Shown here: in pieces, positions 52,750-63,284 of the stretch
Numbering within the stretch: the stretch's first letter is position 1
How the letters are laid out: the number at the start of each line of letters is the position of its first letter
NCBI GenBank assembly: GCA_018241695.1
Contig: JAFEDH010000021.1
Span: forward strand, 124,001-188,000
Reading direction: 5' to 3'
DNA from: Pseudomonadota bacterium
Lineage (GTDB): Bacteria; Pseudomonadota; Gammaproteobacteria; Burkholderiales; Rhodocyclaceae
DNA: 64,000 nucleotides
Position numbers and translations under genes: made by a program
The notes under the pieces: model-generated
Told to the model about the DNA's origin: nothing
Databases searched by the model: none
Seen by the model: only the letters and a program-made list of their open reading frames with translations

Positions 52750-52768
52750 ACCCCCCGGAAACGGCGGC

Positions 52769-53728
52769 ATGCCCTCCGAATTCGCACTGATCGAGCGTTA
52801 CTTCAAGCGTCCCGCGCCCGGAGCCGTGCTCGGCGTAGGGGATGACTGCGCCCTGTTGCGTCCCACCCCGGGCCATGAGCTCGCCGTATCCACCGACCTG
52901 CTGCTGGCCGGCACCCACTTCCTCGCGAACACCGATCCGGCCGATCTGGGCTGGAAGGTGCTGGCTGTCAATCTTTCCGATCTGGCCGCCATGGCCGCCA
53001 CACCGCGCTGGGCCACGCTCGCCCTGGCCCTGCCACAGGCCGACGAACCCTGGATTGCCGCCTTCTCCCGGGGGTTTTTCGATTGCGCCCGGACCTTCGG
53101 CGTGGAACTGATCGGGGGTGACACCACACGCGGCCCCCTGGCCTTCTGTGTCACGATTTTCGGCGAAATCCCCGCAGGCCAGGCCCTGCGCCGGGACGGC
53201 GCCCGGTGCGGCGACGATATCTGGGTCTCCGGGCAACCCGGACTTGCGGCCCTCGGCCTCGCCCACCTGCTGGGGCGAGTGGTATTACCCGAAGCCAGCC
53301 GCGAACCATGTCTGAGCGCCTTGCACCGTCCGCATCCACGCATCGCCCTCGGACTCGCCCTGCGTGACCGGGCTCATGCCGCCATCGATGTATCCGATGG
53401 TCTGCTGGCCGATCTGGGACATATTCTTGTCGCCTCCGGACTCGCCGCGCGGTTGCATTGGCAACACCTGCCCCGGGCCGCGCTCGAAGCCACCGCGAAC
53501 TCCGATCTGGCCCGGGAATGTCTGCTCGGCGGCGGCGACGATTACGAACTGGTGTTCACCGCGCCACCCGCCCTCCGCGACGACATCGCGACGCTGACAC
53601 CCTCTCTTGGATTGGAACTTTCCTGCATCGGCACTCTGACCGACGGAAATCCGGGGCACATTCTCCTGGAAGACCCACAGGGCCGGCCCATGACACCGGG
53701 TCGGTACGGATACGATCATTTCGCTTAA
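52769..53728 (+). CDS. thiL: Thiamine-monophosphate kinase
   Basis: 319-residue enzyme that phosphorylates thiamine monophosphate to the active cofactor. AIR-synthase-like fold markers are GVGDDCALL, VSTDLLLAGTHF, NLSDLAAMAATP, LIGGDTTRG, AAIDVSDGLLADLGH and LGGGDDYELVF. The start at 52769 begins the domain. It follows nusB by 19 bases and precedes pgpA by three. Confidence 0.97.
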   Translation: MPSEFALIERYFKRPAPGAVLGVGDDCALLRPTPGHELAVSTDLLLAGTHFLANTDPADLGWKVLAVNLSDLAAMAATPRWATLALALPQADEPWIAAFSRGFFDCARTFGVELIGGDTTRGPLAFCVTIFGEIPAGQALRRDGARCGDDIWVSGQPGLAALGLAHLLGRVVLPEASREPCLSALHRPHPRIALGLALRDRAHAAIDVSDGLLADLGHILVASGLAARLHWQHLPRAALEATANSDLARECLLGGGDDYELVFTAPPALRDDIATLTPSLGLELSCIGTLTDGNPGHILLEDPQGRPMTPGRYGYDHFA

Positions 53729-53731
53729 ATC

Positions 53732-54235
53732 ATGGCCAGACTCCCGCCTCCGCCTCTCTGCTTTCTCTTCACCCATCCGGCGCATTTTTTCGCCTGCGGC
53801 TGCGGCAGCGGCCTTTCGCCCTTCGCGCCCGGCACCGCCGGCACCCTCTTCGCATGGATCACCTTTCCATTTTTGCGCCCCCTGTTCGCCAGTGACGCCA
53901 GCTTCCTCGTGGCACTGGTCATTGCCTTCGTGTTCGGGGTGGCGGCCTGTCACCGTACCGGGCGCGATCTGGGCGTGGTGGATCATGGCGCCATCGTCTG
54001 GGACGAAATCGTGCCATTCTGGGCGGTGTTGGTATTTTGTCCGGCCGGCCTGTGGTGGCAGCTCCTCGCCTTTCTGGCTTTCCGTTTTTTCGATATCGTC
54101 AAACCCCCTCCGGCGCGCTGGTTCGACACCCAGGTCAAGAACGGCTTCGGCGTGATGATGGACGACGTGGTGGCCGCCGGTTATACGGTCCTGGCCCTGG
54201 CGCTGGCGCAACAGGCCATCGCCCGGCTTTTCTGA
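53732..54235 (+). CDS. pgpA: Phosphatidylglycerophosphatase A
   Basis: 167-residue membrane phosphatase of phosphatidylglycerol synthesis. GSGLSPFAPGTAGTLFAW, VDHGAIVWDEIVPFW and RFFDIVKPPPARWFD are the family motifs, with four membrane segments. It starts three bases after thiL and stops two bases before pncC, in the usual proteobacterial order. Confidence 0.96.
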   Translation: MARLPPPPLCFLFTHPAHFFACGCGSGLSPFAPGTAGTLFAWITFPFLRPLFASDASFLVALVIAFVFGVAACHRTGRDLGVVDHGAIVWDEIVPFWAVLVFCPAGLWWQLLAFLAFRFFDIVKPPPARWFDTQVKNGFGVMMDDVVAAGYTVLALALAQQAIARLF

Positions 54236-54237
54236 TC

Positions 54238-54738
54238 ATGGATGCCGATCTCGTCAAGCTCTCCACCAGCGTCGGCACGGTGTTGCAGGCCAGGGGACTG
54301 GTGCTGGCCACGGCCGAATCCTGCACCGGTGGCTGGGTAGCCCAGGTGGTTACTCACACGGCGGGAAGCTCCGCCTGGTTCGACCGTGGCTTCGTTACCT
54401 ATTCCAATGCCGCCAAGACAGGCCAGCTGGGAGTCGCCACCGAAATTCTTGAGAATCATGGCGCAGTGAGCCTGGCCACGGCCGAGGCCATGGCCGTGGG
54501 TGCACTGAAAAACTCCAATGCACTGATTTCATTATCGATTACTGGAATTGCCGGCCCTGCGGGTGGCTCACCGGATAAGCCAGTAGGCACCGTATGCTTT
54601 GCCTGGTGCCTGGACCAGGAAGCCCCGCTGTCATCCTGCCGCCATTTTGCCGGTGACCGCGAGTCGGTCCGTCGCCAGGCGGTAATCCATGCGCTGGAAA
54701 CCCTGGTGGAACGGGTCTCCGCAAGAACTGTGCCATAA
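54238..54738 (+). CDS. pncC: Nicotinamide-nucleotide amidohydrolase PncC (CinA C-terminal domain)
   Basis: 166-residue stand-alone CinA C-terminal domain that deamidates NMN to nicotinate mononucleotide. [32 protein letters not shown] and [20 protein letters not shown] are diagnostic. No N-terminal competence-damage domain is present. It precedes recA by 23 bases; a shared transcript is likely. Confidence 0.95.
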   Translation: MDADLVKLSTSVGTVLQARGLVLATAESCTGGWVAQVVTHTAGSSAWFDRGFVTYSNAAKTGQLGVATEILENHGAVSLATAEAMAVGALKNSNALISLSITGIAGPAGGSPDKPVGTVCFAWCLDQEAPLSSCRHFAGDRESVRRQAVIHALETLVERVSARTVP

Positions 54739-54761
54739 TCAAACATCTCGAAAGGAACCTC

Positions 54762-55774
<1,013 letters not shown>

Positions 55775-55778
<4 letters not shown>

Positions 55779-56212
55779 GCGGACTGAAGGCCCGTGCGGT
55801 CAAGCTCCTCGCGCGGCGCGAACATTCCCGCAGCGAACTCGCCCGCAAACTTTCCCCTCATGGCAGTCATGAAGAAGTGGCAACGGTACTCGCCCAGATG
55901 GAAAGCGCCGGGCTCCTGTCCGACGAGCGTTTTGCCGATGTCTATATCCGCAGCCATGGCGCTCGCTTTGGCGCCGCGAAGCTGCGTCACTCGCTGTACA
56001 CCCGCGGCGTGGAGGCGGATCTGGTGGAAGCACGGCTGGCCCATGCCGACCTGCCCGATGAACTCACCCGCGCACGGGATCTCTGGCAACGCAAATTCGG
56101 CACACCTCCCGCCGATGCCCGTTCCTGGGCACGCCAGGCACGCTTCCTCCAGTCCCGCGGCTTTGCCCCGGAGCTGATCCGGCGGCTGCTGAAAGACCCT
56201 GTGGAAGGCTGA
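55775..56212 (+). CDS. recX: RecA regulatory protein RecX
   Basis: 145-residue RecX, which binds RecA filaments and restrains recombination. It starts with a GTG overlapping the recA stop and reads [24 protein letters not shown] ([20 protein letters not shown]), [33 protein letters not shown] and [15 protein letters not shown], the three-helix repeat pattern of the family. Confidence 0.94.
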
Positions 56213-56216
56213 TCCG

Positions 56217-56939
56217 ATGACCAAGCTGAGCGCCACCTCCCTGCGCAAGAAGTTCCAGTCCCGCGCCGTGGTGAAGGACGTGTCCTTCGATGTCGACGGC
56301 GGTGAGGTCGTGGGATTGCTCGGCCCCAACGGCGCCGGCAAGACGACCTGCTTCTACATGATCGTCGGCCTCGTCGCCTCCGATGGCGGGAAAATCCATC
56401 TGGGCGAGCAGGAACTGACCCACATGCCGATCCACAAACGGGCCCGCCTGGGGCTTTCCTATCTGCCCCAGGAGAACTCGATCTTCCGGCGCCTCACCGT
56501 CTCGGACAACATTCGTGCCGTACTCGAATTGCAGGGGCTGGATGACCAGCAGGTGGAGGGCCGCCTCGACAACCTGCTGCAGGAACTTCACATCACCCAT
56601 ATCCAGAACAGTCCGGCCATCGCGCTTTCCGGAGGGGAACGCAGGCGGGTGGAGATCGCACGGGCACTGGCCACCGAACCCCGTTTCGTGCTGCTGGACG
56701 AACCCTTTGCCGGAGTGGACCCCATTGCGGTGATCGAAATCCAGAAGATCATCCGTTTTCTCAAGGAACGCGGCATCGGTGTCCTCATCACCGACCACAA
56801 TGTGCGCGAAACCCTCGGTATCTGCGACCGTGCCACCATCATCAACGAGGGGCAGGTTCTCGCCTCTGGCCGTCCTGAGGAAATCGTCCATAATGAAAGT
56901 GTGCGCAAGGTTTACCTGGGCGAGAACTTCCGGATGTAG
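56217..56939 (+). CDS. lptB: Lipopolysaccharide export ABC transporter ATPase LptB
   Basis: 240-residue ATPase that powers LPS extraction by LptFG and the LptCAD bridge. Walker [10 protein letters not shown], the LptB-type [17 protein letters not shown], signature [15 protein letters not shown], Walker [17 protein letters not shown] and the ending [12 protein letters not shown] are as expected. It opens the conserved lptB-rpoN-hpf-ptsN block four bases after recX. The partners lptA and lptC are not in the window. Confidence 0.96.
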   Translation: MTKLSATSLRKKFQSRAVVKDVSFDVDGGEVVGLLGPNGAGKTTCFYMIVGLVASDGGKIHLGEQELTHMPIHKRARLGLSYLPQENSIFRRLTVSDNIRAVLELQGLDDQQVEGRLDNLLQELHITHIQNSPAIALSGGERRRVEIARALATEPRFVLLDEPFAGVDPIAVIEIQKIIRFLKERGIGVLITDHNVRETLGICDRATIINEGQVLASGRPEEIVHNESVRKVYLGENFRM

Positions 56940-56954
56940 GCCGCGCGGCCAGCC

Positions 56955-58376
56955 ATGAAACAGACGTTACAGATCAAGCTCTCCCCGCATCTGGCCCTGA
57001 CGCCGCAACTGCAGCAGTCGATCCGGCTCCTGCAGCTCTCCACCTTGGAACTGAATCAGGAAATCGAGCAATTTCTGCATGACAACCCCTTGCTGGAGCG
57101 TGAGGAGCAAGGCGACGATGGCGCAACCTTCGTTCCGACCCAGGAACATCAAACCACAACGCCAGATCCCGAAACTATCCCGGAACCCTTCACGACGCAT
57201 GAGGCCGACCCGGTCTGGGAAGATGCCATTCCCTATGGCAATGGCAACCGCGATCCGGATGACGACAGCGATGCCGGAACCATCCAGGCCGCAACCACCA
57301 GCCTGCGCGACCATCTCCTTCATCAGCTGGCGCTGACCCAGCTGGCCAGCCGCGACCGCGCTCTGGTGTGTTTCCTGATCGAGGCACTCGACGAGGATGG
57401 TTATCTGGCGCAGGCGCTCGACGATCTGCTCGACCTGCTCCCGCAAGAATGCGGCGACAGCGATGAAGAGAAGCTGGAAGAATTGCAAATCGCCCTGCGT
57501 CATCTGCAAAGTCTTGATCCTCCCGGAGTCGGCGCCCGGAATCCGCGTGAATGTCTGGATCTGCAGCTATGCAATCTGGTGCCCGGACCGGAACACGGTC
57601 TTGCGCTCCTGATCGTCCGTGACCATCTCGACCACCTGGCCACCCGCGATTTTGCCCGCATCAAAAAATCACTGAACTGCAGCGACACCGAACTGCGCGA
57701 TGCCCATGCACTGATCCGCTCCCTGAATCCCCGTCCCGGAGCCATTTTTGCGGCGCCGGATACCCGCTATGTCGTGCCCGATGTCATGGTGCGCAAGCTG
57801 CGCGGTACCTGGACTGTTTCGCTCAATGGCGAAGCCATGCCGCGACTGCGGATCAATCGCCTCTATGCACAGATTTTGCGTCAGAATCGGGGCAGCGGCC
57901 TCACCAGCCAGCTACAGGAAGCCAAATGGCTGATCAAGAACGTGCAGCAGCGCTTCGATACCATTCAGCGCGTATCCCAGGCGATCGTGGACCGGCAGAT
58001 CGCCTTCTTCGATCACGGCGAAGTGGCCATGCGACCACTGACGCTGCGCGAAATCGCCGACACCCTTGATCTGCATGAATCCACCATCTCCCGCGTCACC
58101 ACCCAGAAATACCTGGCGAGTCCACGGGGCATCCACGAACTCAAATACTTCTTTGGCAGTCATGTCGCCACCGATAGTGGCGGCGCGGCCTCCAGCACCG
58201 CGATCCGGGCCTTGATCAGACAGTTGATCAGTGCCGAGGACGGCAAAAAACCGCTGTCGGACAGCAGGATTGCGGAAATCCTCGGCGATCAGGGTATCGT
58301 GGTGGCGCGACGCACCGTCGCGAAATACCGTGAATCCGTGAACATTCCGCCGGTCAACCTGAGAAAGACGCTCTGA
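56955..58376 (+). CDS. rpoN: RNA polymerase sigma-54 factor
   Basis: 473-residue sigma-54. Region I opens LKLSPHLALTPQLQQSIRLLQLS (in pieces), region III carries the core-binding and HTH segments (LTLREIADTLDLHESTISRV), and the RpoN box ARRTVAKYRE lies near the C-terminus. Start and length are normal. It follows lptB by 15 bases and is followed by hpf, the typical order. Confidence 0.97.
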   Translation: MKQTLQIKLSPHLALTPQLQQSIRLLQLSTLELNQEIEQFLHDNPLLEREEQGDDGATFVPTQEHQTTTPDPETIPEPFTTHEADPVWEDAIPYGNGNRDPDDDSDAGTIQAATTSLRDHLLHQLALTQLASRDRALVCFLIEALDEDGYLAQALDDLLDLLPQECGDSDEEKLEELQIALRHLQSLDPPGVGARNPRECLDLQLCNLVPGPEHGLALLIVRDHLDHLATRDFARIKKSLNCSDTELRDAHALIRSLNPRPGAIFAAPDTRYVVPDVMVRKLRGTWTVSLNGEAMPRLRINRLYAQILRQNRGSGLTSQLQEAKWLIKNVQQRFDTIQRVSQAIVDRQIAFFDHGEVAMRPLTLREIADTLDLHESTISRVTTQKYLASPRGIHELKYFFGSHVATDSGGAASSTAIRALIRQLISAEDGKKPLSDSRIAEILGDQGIVVARRTVAKYRESVNIPPVNLRKTL

Positions 58377-58387
58377 AAGGAGACATC

Positions 58388-58702
58388 ATGAATCTGAAAA
58401 TCACTGGTCATCATGTGGAAGTCACCCCCTCCATCAACGATTACGTGACCGGCAAGCTTGACCGCGTCATCCGCCACTTCGATCATGTCACCAGTGTGCA
58501 AGTCATTCTCTCCGTGGAAAAGCTCAGGCAGAAATCCGAAATCACGCTGCACGTCAAAGGCCGTGACATCCATGCCGACGCCACCGAAGACGACCTCTAC
58601 GCCGCCATCGATGCGGTCATCGACAAACTGGATCGCCAGGTGGTGAAGCACAAGGAAAAGATCACCGACCACGCCCACGAAAAGCGTCAGGCAATCGAAT
58701 AG
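58388..58702 (+). CDS. hpf: Ribosome hibernation promoting factor (short form)
   Basis: 104-residue HPF/RaiA-fold protein that promotes ribosome dimerisation or inactivation in stationary phase. MNLKITGHHVEVTPSINDYV, the basic helix region and ADATEDDLYAAIDAVIDKLDRQVVKHKEK match the family. GAAAGGAGACATC precedes the ATG. Between rpoN and ptsN, the normal location. Confidence 0.96.
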   Translation: MNLKITGHHVEVTPSINDYVTGKLDRVIRHFDHVTSVQVILSVEKLRQKSEITLHVKGRDIHADATEDDLYAAIDAVIDKLDRQVVKHKEKITDHAHEKRQAIE

Positions 58703-58780
58703 ACAACCCTGTGATGCCGTGCGGCAAGGAGGGCCTGCCCTGCCTTGTCGTTACGGTTCATCCATATCTTTCATGCCACC

Positions 58781-59239
58781 ATGAACCAGATATTTCCCAT
58801 TCTCCCCATTGAGAACATCCTGGTGGGCCTGGATGCCGGCAGCAAGAAGCGGGTTTTCGAGCAGGCCGGACTGCTGTTTGAAAACCGCTATGGCCTGGCC
58901 CGTGCCACGGTATACGATGCCCTGTTCGCCCGGGAAAAGCTCGGCTCCACCGGTCTTGGGCAGGGGGTGGCGATTCCCCACGGCCGCATCAAGGGGCTCA
59001 AGGATGCCCGGGGTGCCTTCATCCGGCTTGGCGTTCCGGTGCCCTTCGAATCCCCCGACAGCCAGCCCGTCGGCCTGCTGTTTGTGTTGCTGGTGCCGGA
59101 ATCGGCAACGGAAAAACATCTGCAGCTGCTTTCCGAACTGGCACAGATGTTTTCTGACCGCGGTTTTCGCGACGCGATTTCCACCGCACCGGACGCGGCG
59201 GCCATTCACGGATATTTTCAACAATGGCCCGCAAACTGA
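58781..59239 (+). CDS. ptsN: PTS IIA-like nitrogen regulatory protein PtsN
   Basis: 152-residue EIIA-Ntr. The phosphorylated His lies in VAIPHGRIKGL, with FARERE-like FAREKLGSTGLGQG before it and LLFVLLVPESATEKHLQLLSELA after. It links the nitrogen PTS to potassium and stress control. The ATG at 58781 begins the conserved region; an ATG 36 bases upstream is less likely. The stop overlaps hprK by 16 bases. Confidence 0.94.
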   Translation: MNQIFPILPIENILVGLDAGSKKRVFEQAGLLFENRYGLARATVYDALFAREKLGSTGLGQGVAIPHGRIKGLKDARGAFIRLGVPVPFESPDSQPVGLLFVLLVPESATEKHLQLLSELAQMFSDRGFRDAISTAPDAAAIHGYFQQWPAN

Positions 59240-60168
59240 CCGCAGCCGAGCTCTACGATACCAAGCGCGGGCACCTCGCCCTGACGTGGATCTGCGGTGA
59301 TCTCACCCGCTCCATTTCCGCGGCCCGGGACGATATTTCCCCTGCCGATCTGGTCGGCCACGTAAACGTCATCCACCCGGAGCGGCTGCAGGTGTTCGGC
59401 ATGCCCGAGGTGGCATGGGCCGAAAAGCAGACGCCGGACAAATTGCGTCTGCAGATGCATGAGTTCATCCATGGCGGATCGCCGGGCATCATCGTTGCCG
59501 ATGGCTGCCTCATTCCGGAAGTGGTGCGTGAAGAGTGTATCAACGGCAATATGCCCTGCTTCACGACACCACAACCGGCAGCCTCGGTGATTGATGCCCT
59601 GCGCCTGTATCTCTCGCGCCAGTTCGCCGAAACCATCGCGCTTCATGGCGTGTTCATGGACGTGCTTGGTGTCGGCGTGCTGCTCACCGGCGATTCCGGC
59701 GTGGGCAAGAGCGAACTGGCGCTGGAACTGCTGACCCGTGGCCATGGCCTGGTTGCCGACGACGTGGTGGAGGTATCCCGGATTTCCCCCGAGGCCCTCG
59801 AAGGAAAATGTCCCGAGCTGCTCAAGGATTTCATCGAGGTACGTGGCCTGGGCCTGCTCAATATCCGTACCGTATTCGGTGAAACCGCCTGCCGCCGGAA
59901 AATGCGCCTGCGCCTGATCTGTCACCTGCAAAAGCCCCAGGCGGGAGTCCCCCAGGCCGCGCGCCTGCCCCTGGATGCCCAGAATGAAAACATCCTCGGC
60001 GTACCCGTGCGCCGGGTCACCATTCCCGTTGCGGCCGGGCGCAATCTCGCCGTACTGGTGGAAACCGCGGTACGCTCCACCATCCTCCTGCTGCGTGGCA
60101 TCGATTGCATGCAGGAATTCCTCGCACGCCAGCAACAGGCCATGGAAACAGGCGAGGGAAATATCTGA
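59224..60168 (+). CDS. hprK: HPr kinase/phosphorylase
   Basis: 314-residue bifunctional enzyme that phosphorylates HPr on a serine and removes that phosphate. Walker A GDSGVGKS (about residues 154-161), GLVADDVVEVSR, EVRGLGLLNIRTVFGE and the His in ALHGVFMDVLG are the family features. It overlaps ptsN. Its substrate HPr is not in the window, and the common downstream neighbour rapZ is absent here. Confidence 0.95.
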   Translation: MARKLTAAELYDTKRGHLALTWICGDLTRSISAARDDISPADLVGHVNVIHPERLQVFGMPEVAWAEKQTPDKLRLQMHEFIHGGSPGIIVADGCLIPEVVREECINGNMPCFTTPQPAASVIDALRLYLSRQFAETIALHGVFMDVLGVGVLLTGDSGVGKSELALELLTRGHGLVADDVVEVSRISPEALEGKCPELLKDFIEVRGLGLLNIRTVFGETACRRKMRLRLICHLQKPQAGVPQAARLPLDAQNENILGVPVRRVTIPVAAGRNLAVLVETAVRSTILLLRGIDCMQEFLARQQQAMETGEGNI

Positions 60169-60273
60169 GCCTGCTCCGCGAACCGCGCGTCACGAACTCG
60201 GCGTAGTATGAGAAACGGGTATGCAGGCATCTCGTGCCCTTCCCGCCCTGCCATCAACCAAGGAGTTCATGCA

Positions 60274-60585
60274 ATGAAGAAACTGCTCGTTCTCGCCTTT
60301 GCCTCTCTGTTCGCTCTCGGTGCCCAGGCGGCTTCCGAGGCCCAGAAAGCCCAGCAGGAAAAAATGAAGTCCTGCAATGCGGAAGCCAAATCCAAAACAC
60401 TCAAGGGCGCGGAACGCAAGACTTTCATGAAAGGCTGCCTCTCCGGCGCCACCAGCGCAGCCAAGCCGGCAGAAGCCAAGGCTCCCGGCTGTGCCGATCA
60501 GGCCAAGGAGAAAAAACTGGCTGGAGCCGCCCAGGCCAGCTTCGTCAAAAAATGCGAAGCGGATGCCAAGGCCGGGGGGAAATAA
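60274..60585 (+). CDS. Secreted PsiF-repeat protein
   Basis: 103 residues with a signal peptide (KKLLVLAFASLFALGAQA) and two copies of the PsiF repeat, SCNAEAKSKTLKGAERKTFM and GCADQAKEKKLAGAAQASFV, each with two conserved Cys. The family is named for a phosphate-starvation gene of E. coli, but its function is unknown. CAAGGAGTTCATGCA places a good ribosome binding site before the ATG. A strong terminator follows 18 bases after the stop, so it ends its transcript. Confidence 0.87.
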   Translation: MKKLLVLAFASLFALGAQAASEAQKAQQEKMKSCNAEAKSKTLKGAERKTFMKGCLSGATSAAKPAEAKAPGCADQAKEKKLAGAAQASFVKKCEADAKAGGK

Positions 60586-60603
60586 TCCGTCCGGTCTTGC
60601 GAG

Positions 60604-60631
60604 AAAAGCCGTGGCAGACCACGGCTTTTTT
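60604..60631 (+). terminator. Intrinsic terminator after the PsiF-repeat gene
   Basis: An 11-bp stem (AAAAGCCGTGG with its complement) with loop CAGA, running into six T on the plus strand. Confidence 0.9.
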
Positions 60632-60769
60632 ATTTGAGTACCACCCGGTTCCACCCGTTGCAAAGTTGCCGCCGGCCGCAGGAGTCGATCCCGGAGATGG
60701 CCGCGGATAGGGATGATGCAGACGGGCCGGCCCGATGCCGGGCTGACGGAACAATCAGGGAGAAAATTG

Positions 60770-61957
60770 ATGGCAGGTCTGGAAGGTCTCAGAATTCTTG
60801 ATCTTGGCAGCGGATTCGCCGGCCCGTTCTGTGCCCGGCTGCTGGCGGATGCCGGTGCCGAAGTGATCAAGGTCGAACATCCTGCCGGCGGTGACCCCAC
60901 CCGCAGGGAAGACGGCCATATCGGGCAGGCCGGCGACAGCCACACCAGTGCGCTGTACACGTTTCTCAATCAGGGCAAGCAGGGACTGTCTCTGGATATC
61001 ACCAACCCGAGCGGATGCGACATCTTCCGGAAACTGGTCGCCCGGGCAGACGTGGTAATCGAATCCTTTTCCCCCGGCACCCTCGCGGCATTGGAACTGG
61101 ACTATGCGAATCTCGAAGCCATCCGGCCCGGGATTATCGTTGCCGCCATCACCAGCTTTGGGCAGAACGGCCCCTACCGCGACTACCAGGGTGATCATCT
61201 GGCGATCTCGGCACTGGGCGGGTGGTCATGGACATTCGGTGAATCCGATCGTGAGCCGCTGCAGGTTGGCTTTCCGATCATGTATGCCATGACCGGAATT
61301 TACGGTGCGATCGGCGTCCTGGCTGCACTGCATGGCCGGGAGCAGGACGGCAAGGGACAGTTCATCGACATCTCCGCACAGGAAGCCTGTCTCAACATGC
61401 AGTCCTATCCGCAGGTGCTGGAGCAATTCAACTGCCCGCCGCTGCGCCGCGACATCAATGGAGCGATGCAGACCTTCTATGTGCCCGCACGGGACGGCTG
61501 GATGGCGCTCAACCACCTTTCCGCCGCACAGTGGGAAAACCTCTGCGCACTCGTCGGCGCATTCCACCTGGCCGAGGACCCGACGCTGCTCTACGACATG
61601 CAGAAAAAGCGTGCGATCGTGCCCGAATTCATGGCTGCCGCAACCGAATGGGCAAAGGACAAGACCCGGATCGAGGCTTTCTACGAAGCCCAGGCATTGC
61701 AGGTTCCCGCCGGCATTCCCTATTCCGCAGAGGAAGTCCTGGCCTCGGATCAGCTGAATGCACGCGGCTTCTTCGTACAGAACGAACAGCCGGGGCTGGG
61801 AAAGTTCATGCAGCCGCGTGCACCCTTCGTTTCCCCCTCGCTGCGGACAGAGCCCCAGCCCGCACCGGATCTTGGCCAGAACAATGCGGCGATTCTGCAA
61901 GACATCGGGCTCGATACGGCCGACCTGCGCCGGTTACGCAGTGCCGGCGTGATCTAG
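60770..61957 (+). CDS. CaiB/BaiF family III CoA-transferase-like protein, catalytic Asp replaced
   Basis: 395 residues of the family III CoA-transferase fold. GSGFAGPFCARLLADAGAEVIKVEHP at residues 13-38 is the CoA-binding opening, and TGIYGAIGVLAAL with GKGQFIDISAQEA follows. The catalytic Asp that forms the acyl-anhydride in formyl-CoA transferase is replaced by Tyr172 (position of GD in GDxxTG). The protein may be a non-catalytic subunit of a heteromer with the next gene, whose Asp is present. AGGGAGAAAATTG precedes the ATG. It is ten bases before the second CoA-transferase gene. Confidence 0.88.
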   Translation: MAGLEGLRILDLGSGFAGPFCARLLADAGAEVIKVEHPAGGDPTRREDGHIGQAGDSHTSALYTFLNQGKQGLSLDITNPSGCDIFRKLVARADVVIESFSPGTLAALELDYANLEAIRPGIIVAAITSFGQNGPYRDYQGDHLAISALGGWSWTFGESDREPLQVGFPIMYAMTGIYGAIGVLAALHGREQDGKGQFIDISAQEACLNMQSYPQVLEQFNCPPLRRDINGAMQTFYVPARDGWMALNHLSAAQWENLCALVGAFHLAEDPTLLYDMQKKRAIVPEFMAAATEWAKDKTRIEAFYEAQALQVPAGIPYSAEEVLASDQLNARGFFVQNEQPGLGKFMQPRAPFVSPSLRTEPQPAPDLGQNNAAILQDIGLDTADLRRLRSAGVI

Positions 61958-61967
61958 GAGCGAAAAC

Positions 61968-63200
61968 ATGTCCCGGAAAAATCTCCTCTCCGATATCCGG
62001 ATTGCCGATCTGACCCACTACCGCTCGGGCCCCACCGGAACCTCCCTGCTGGGCGGCTTGGGCGCCGACGTGATCAAGATCGAATCCATCCAGCGTGTCG
62101 ATGGCTTCCGCCTCTACAATACGCTGGACCCGAAGAATCCCGATTTTTATGAAATGGGGTCGTATTTCAATGCCGCCAACACCAACAAGCGTGGCATCAC
62201 GCTGGATCTGCAAACGCCGCGTGGCAAGGAGCTGTTCCTGGAGTTGGTGAAGCAGAGCGATGTCGTGATCGACAATTTTTCGGCCCGTGTCATGGGATCG
62301 CTCGGCCTCGGGTACGAAAAGCTGAAGGAAGTGAACCCGGACATCATCGTGGTGTCGATGTCATGTTTCGGGCAGACCGGCCCCTGGCGCGATTTCGTCG
62401 GCTTCGGCTACGTGTTCGACCAATGCAGCGGAGCCGCCGCCGCATCGGGCTACGAAGGAGGGCCGCCCACACACATGATGGCGGCTTCGGACGTCACCGC
62501 CGGCATTACCGCGGTCTATGCCATCCTGCTTGCTCTGGCGGAGCGGCGCCGCACCGGGCGGGGACAGTTCATCGACATGTCCCAGGTTGAAGCACTGGCC
62601 TTCCTGCTCGGCCCGCAGATCATCGACTATCAGGTCACCGGGGAAATGCGTTCACGCATGGGCAACCACCACCCGACCTTTGCCCCGCACAACACCTTTC
62701 CCTGTCAGGGAGATGACGAGTGGGTGACCATCTCGATCCAGTCCGACGCACAGTGGGCTGCGCTCGTCGAAGCCATGGGCAGCCCCGAATGGACGGCTGA
62801 CGAGCGATACGGCACCGTGCTTGCACGCAAGAAACATGAAAGCGAGATCGACGTCCGGCTGGCCGGGTGGACCCGGGGGCAGGACAAGCGCAACGTGATG
62901 ACCCGGCTGCAGCAATCCGGCATCTCCTGCGGCGCCGTACTCAAGCCCCGCGATCTTCTCGACGATCCGCAAATGGAAGCACGCGAAATGCACCGGAAGC
63001 TGGCGCGGGAATTTGTCGGCGAGCATCGCTACCCGGATTTTCCGCTGCATTTTTCCGATGCCCGTTGCGAGCAGCGCATGCCCGCGCCCACGCTCGGTCA
63101 GCACAATGAGGAAGTACTGGGCGGGCTGCTCGGTCTCGACACCGATGAAATTGAAAAGCTGCGTCAGGAGAAAATCATCGGAACCCGGCCGCTGCGCTGA
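61968..63200 (+). CDS. CaiB/BaiF family III CoA-transferase
   Basis: 410 residues. GLGADVIKIESIQ, NANKRGITLDL-like NTNKRGITLDLQTPRG, and GFGYVFDQCSGAAAASGY are the family segments. The catalytic Asp is Asp175 in AASDVTAGI. GRGQFIDMSQVEALAF follows. It transfers CoA between carboxylic acids, or fulfils a racemase-type role in relatives. Co-transcribed with the Asp-less paralogue, so a two-subunit enzyme is a fair inference, as in benzylsuccinate CoA-transferase BbsEF. The substrate is unknown. Confidence 0.92.
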   Translation: MSRKNLLSDIRIADLTHYRSGPTGTSLLGGLGADVIKIESIQRVDGFRLYNTLDPKNPDFYEMGSYFNAANTNKRGITLDLQTPRGKELFLELVKQSDVVIDNFSARVMGSLGLGYEKLKEVNPDIIVVSMSCFGQTGPWRDFVGFGYVFDQCSGAAAASGYEGGPPTHMMAASDVTAGITAVYAILLALAERRRTGRGQFIDMSQVEALAFLLGPQIIDYQVTGEMRSRMGNHHPTFAPHNTFPCQGDDEWVTISIQSDAQWAALVEAMGSPEWTADERYGTVLARKKHESEIDVRLAGWTRGQDKRNVMTRLQQSGISCGAVLKPRDLLDDPQMEAREMHRKLAREFVGEHRYPDFPLHFSDARCEQRMPAPTLGQHNEEVLGGLLGLDTDEIEKLRQEKIIGTRPLR

Positions 63201-63284
63201 TCGACCGGCATGACGCGGCGGCGCGGTCAGCGCCGGCACCCGCGGCAACCGTCGGACTACGAACCCAGGGCGCCCGGATTCAGA

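Noticed and set aside
54739..54761. LexA/SOS box in front of recA
   Set aside because: No CTGT-N8-ACAG-like palindrome is present in the 23-base gap; partial CTGT matches have no paired half.
58703..58780. Hairpin between hpf and ptsN as a terminator
   Set aside because: CAAGG and CCTTG arms exist, but there is no T-run and the adjacent genes are normally co-transcribed.
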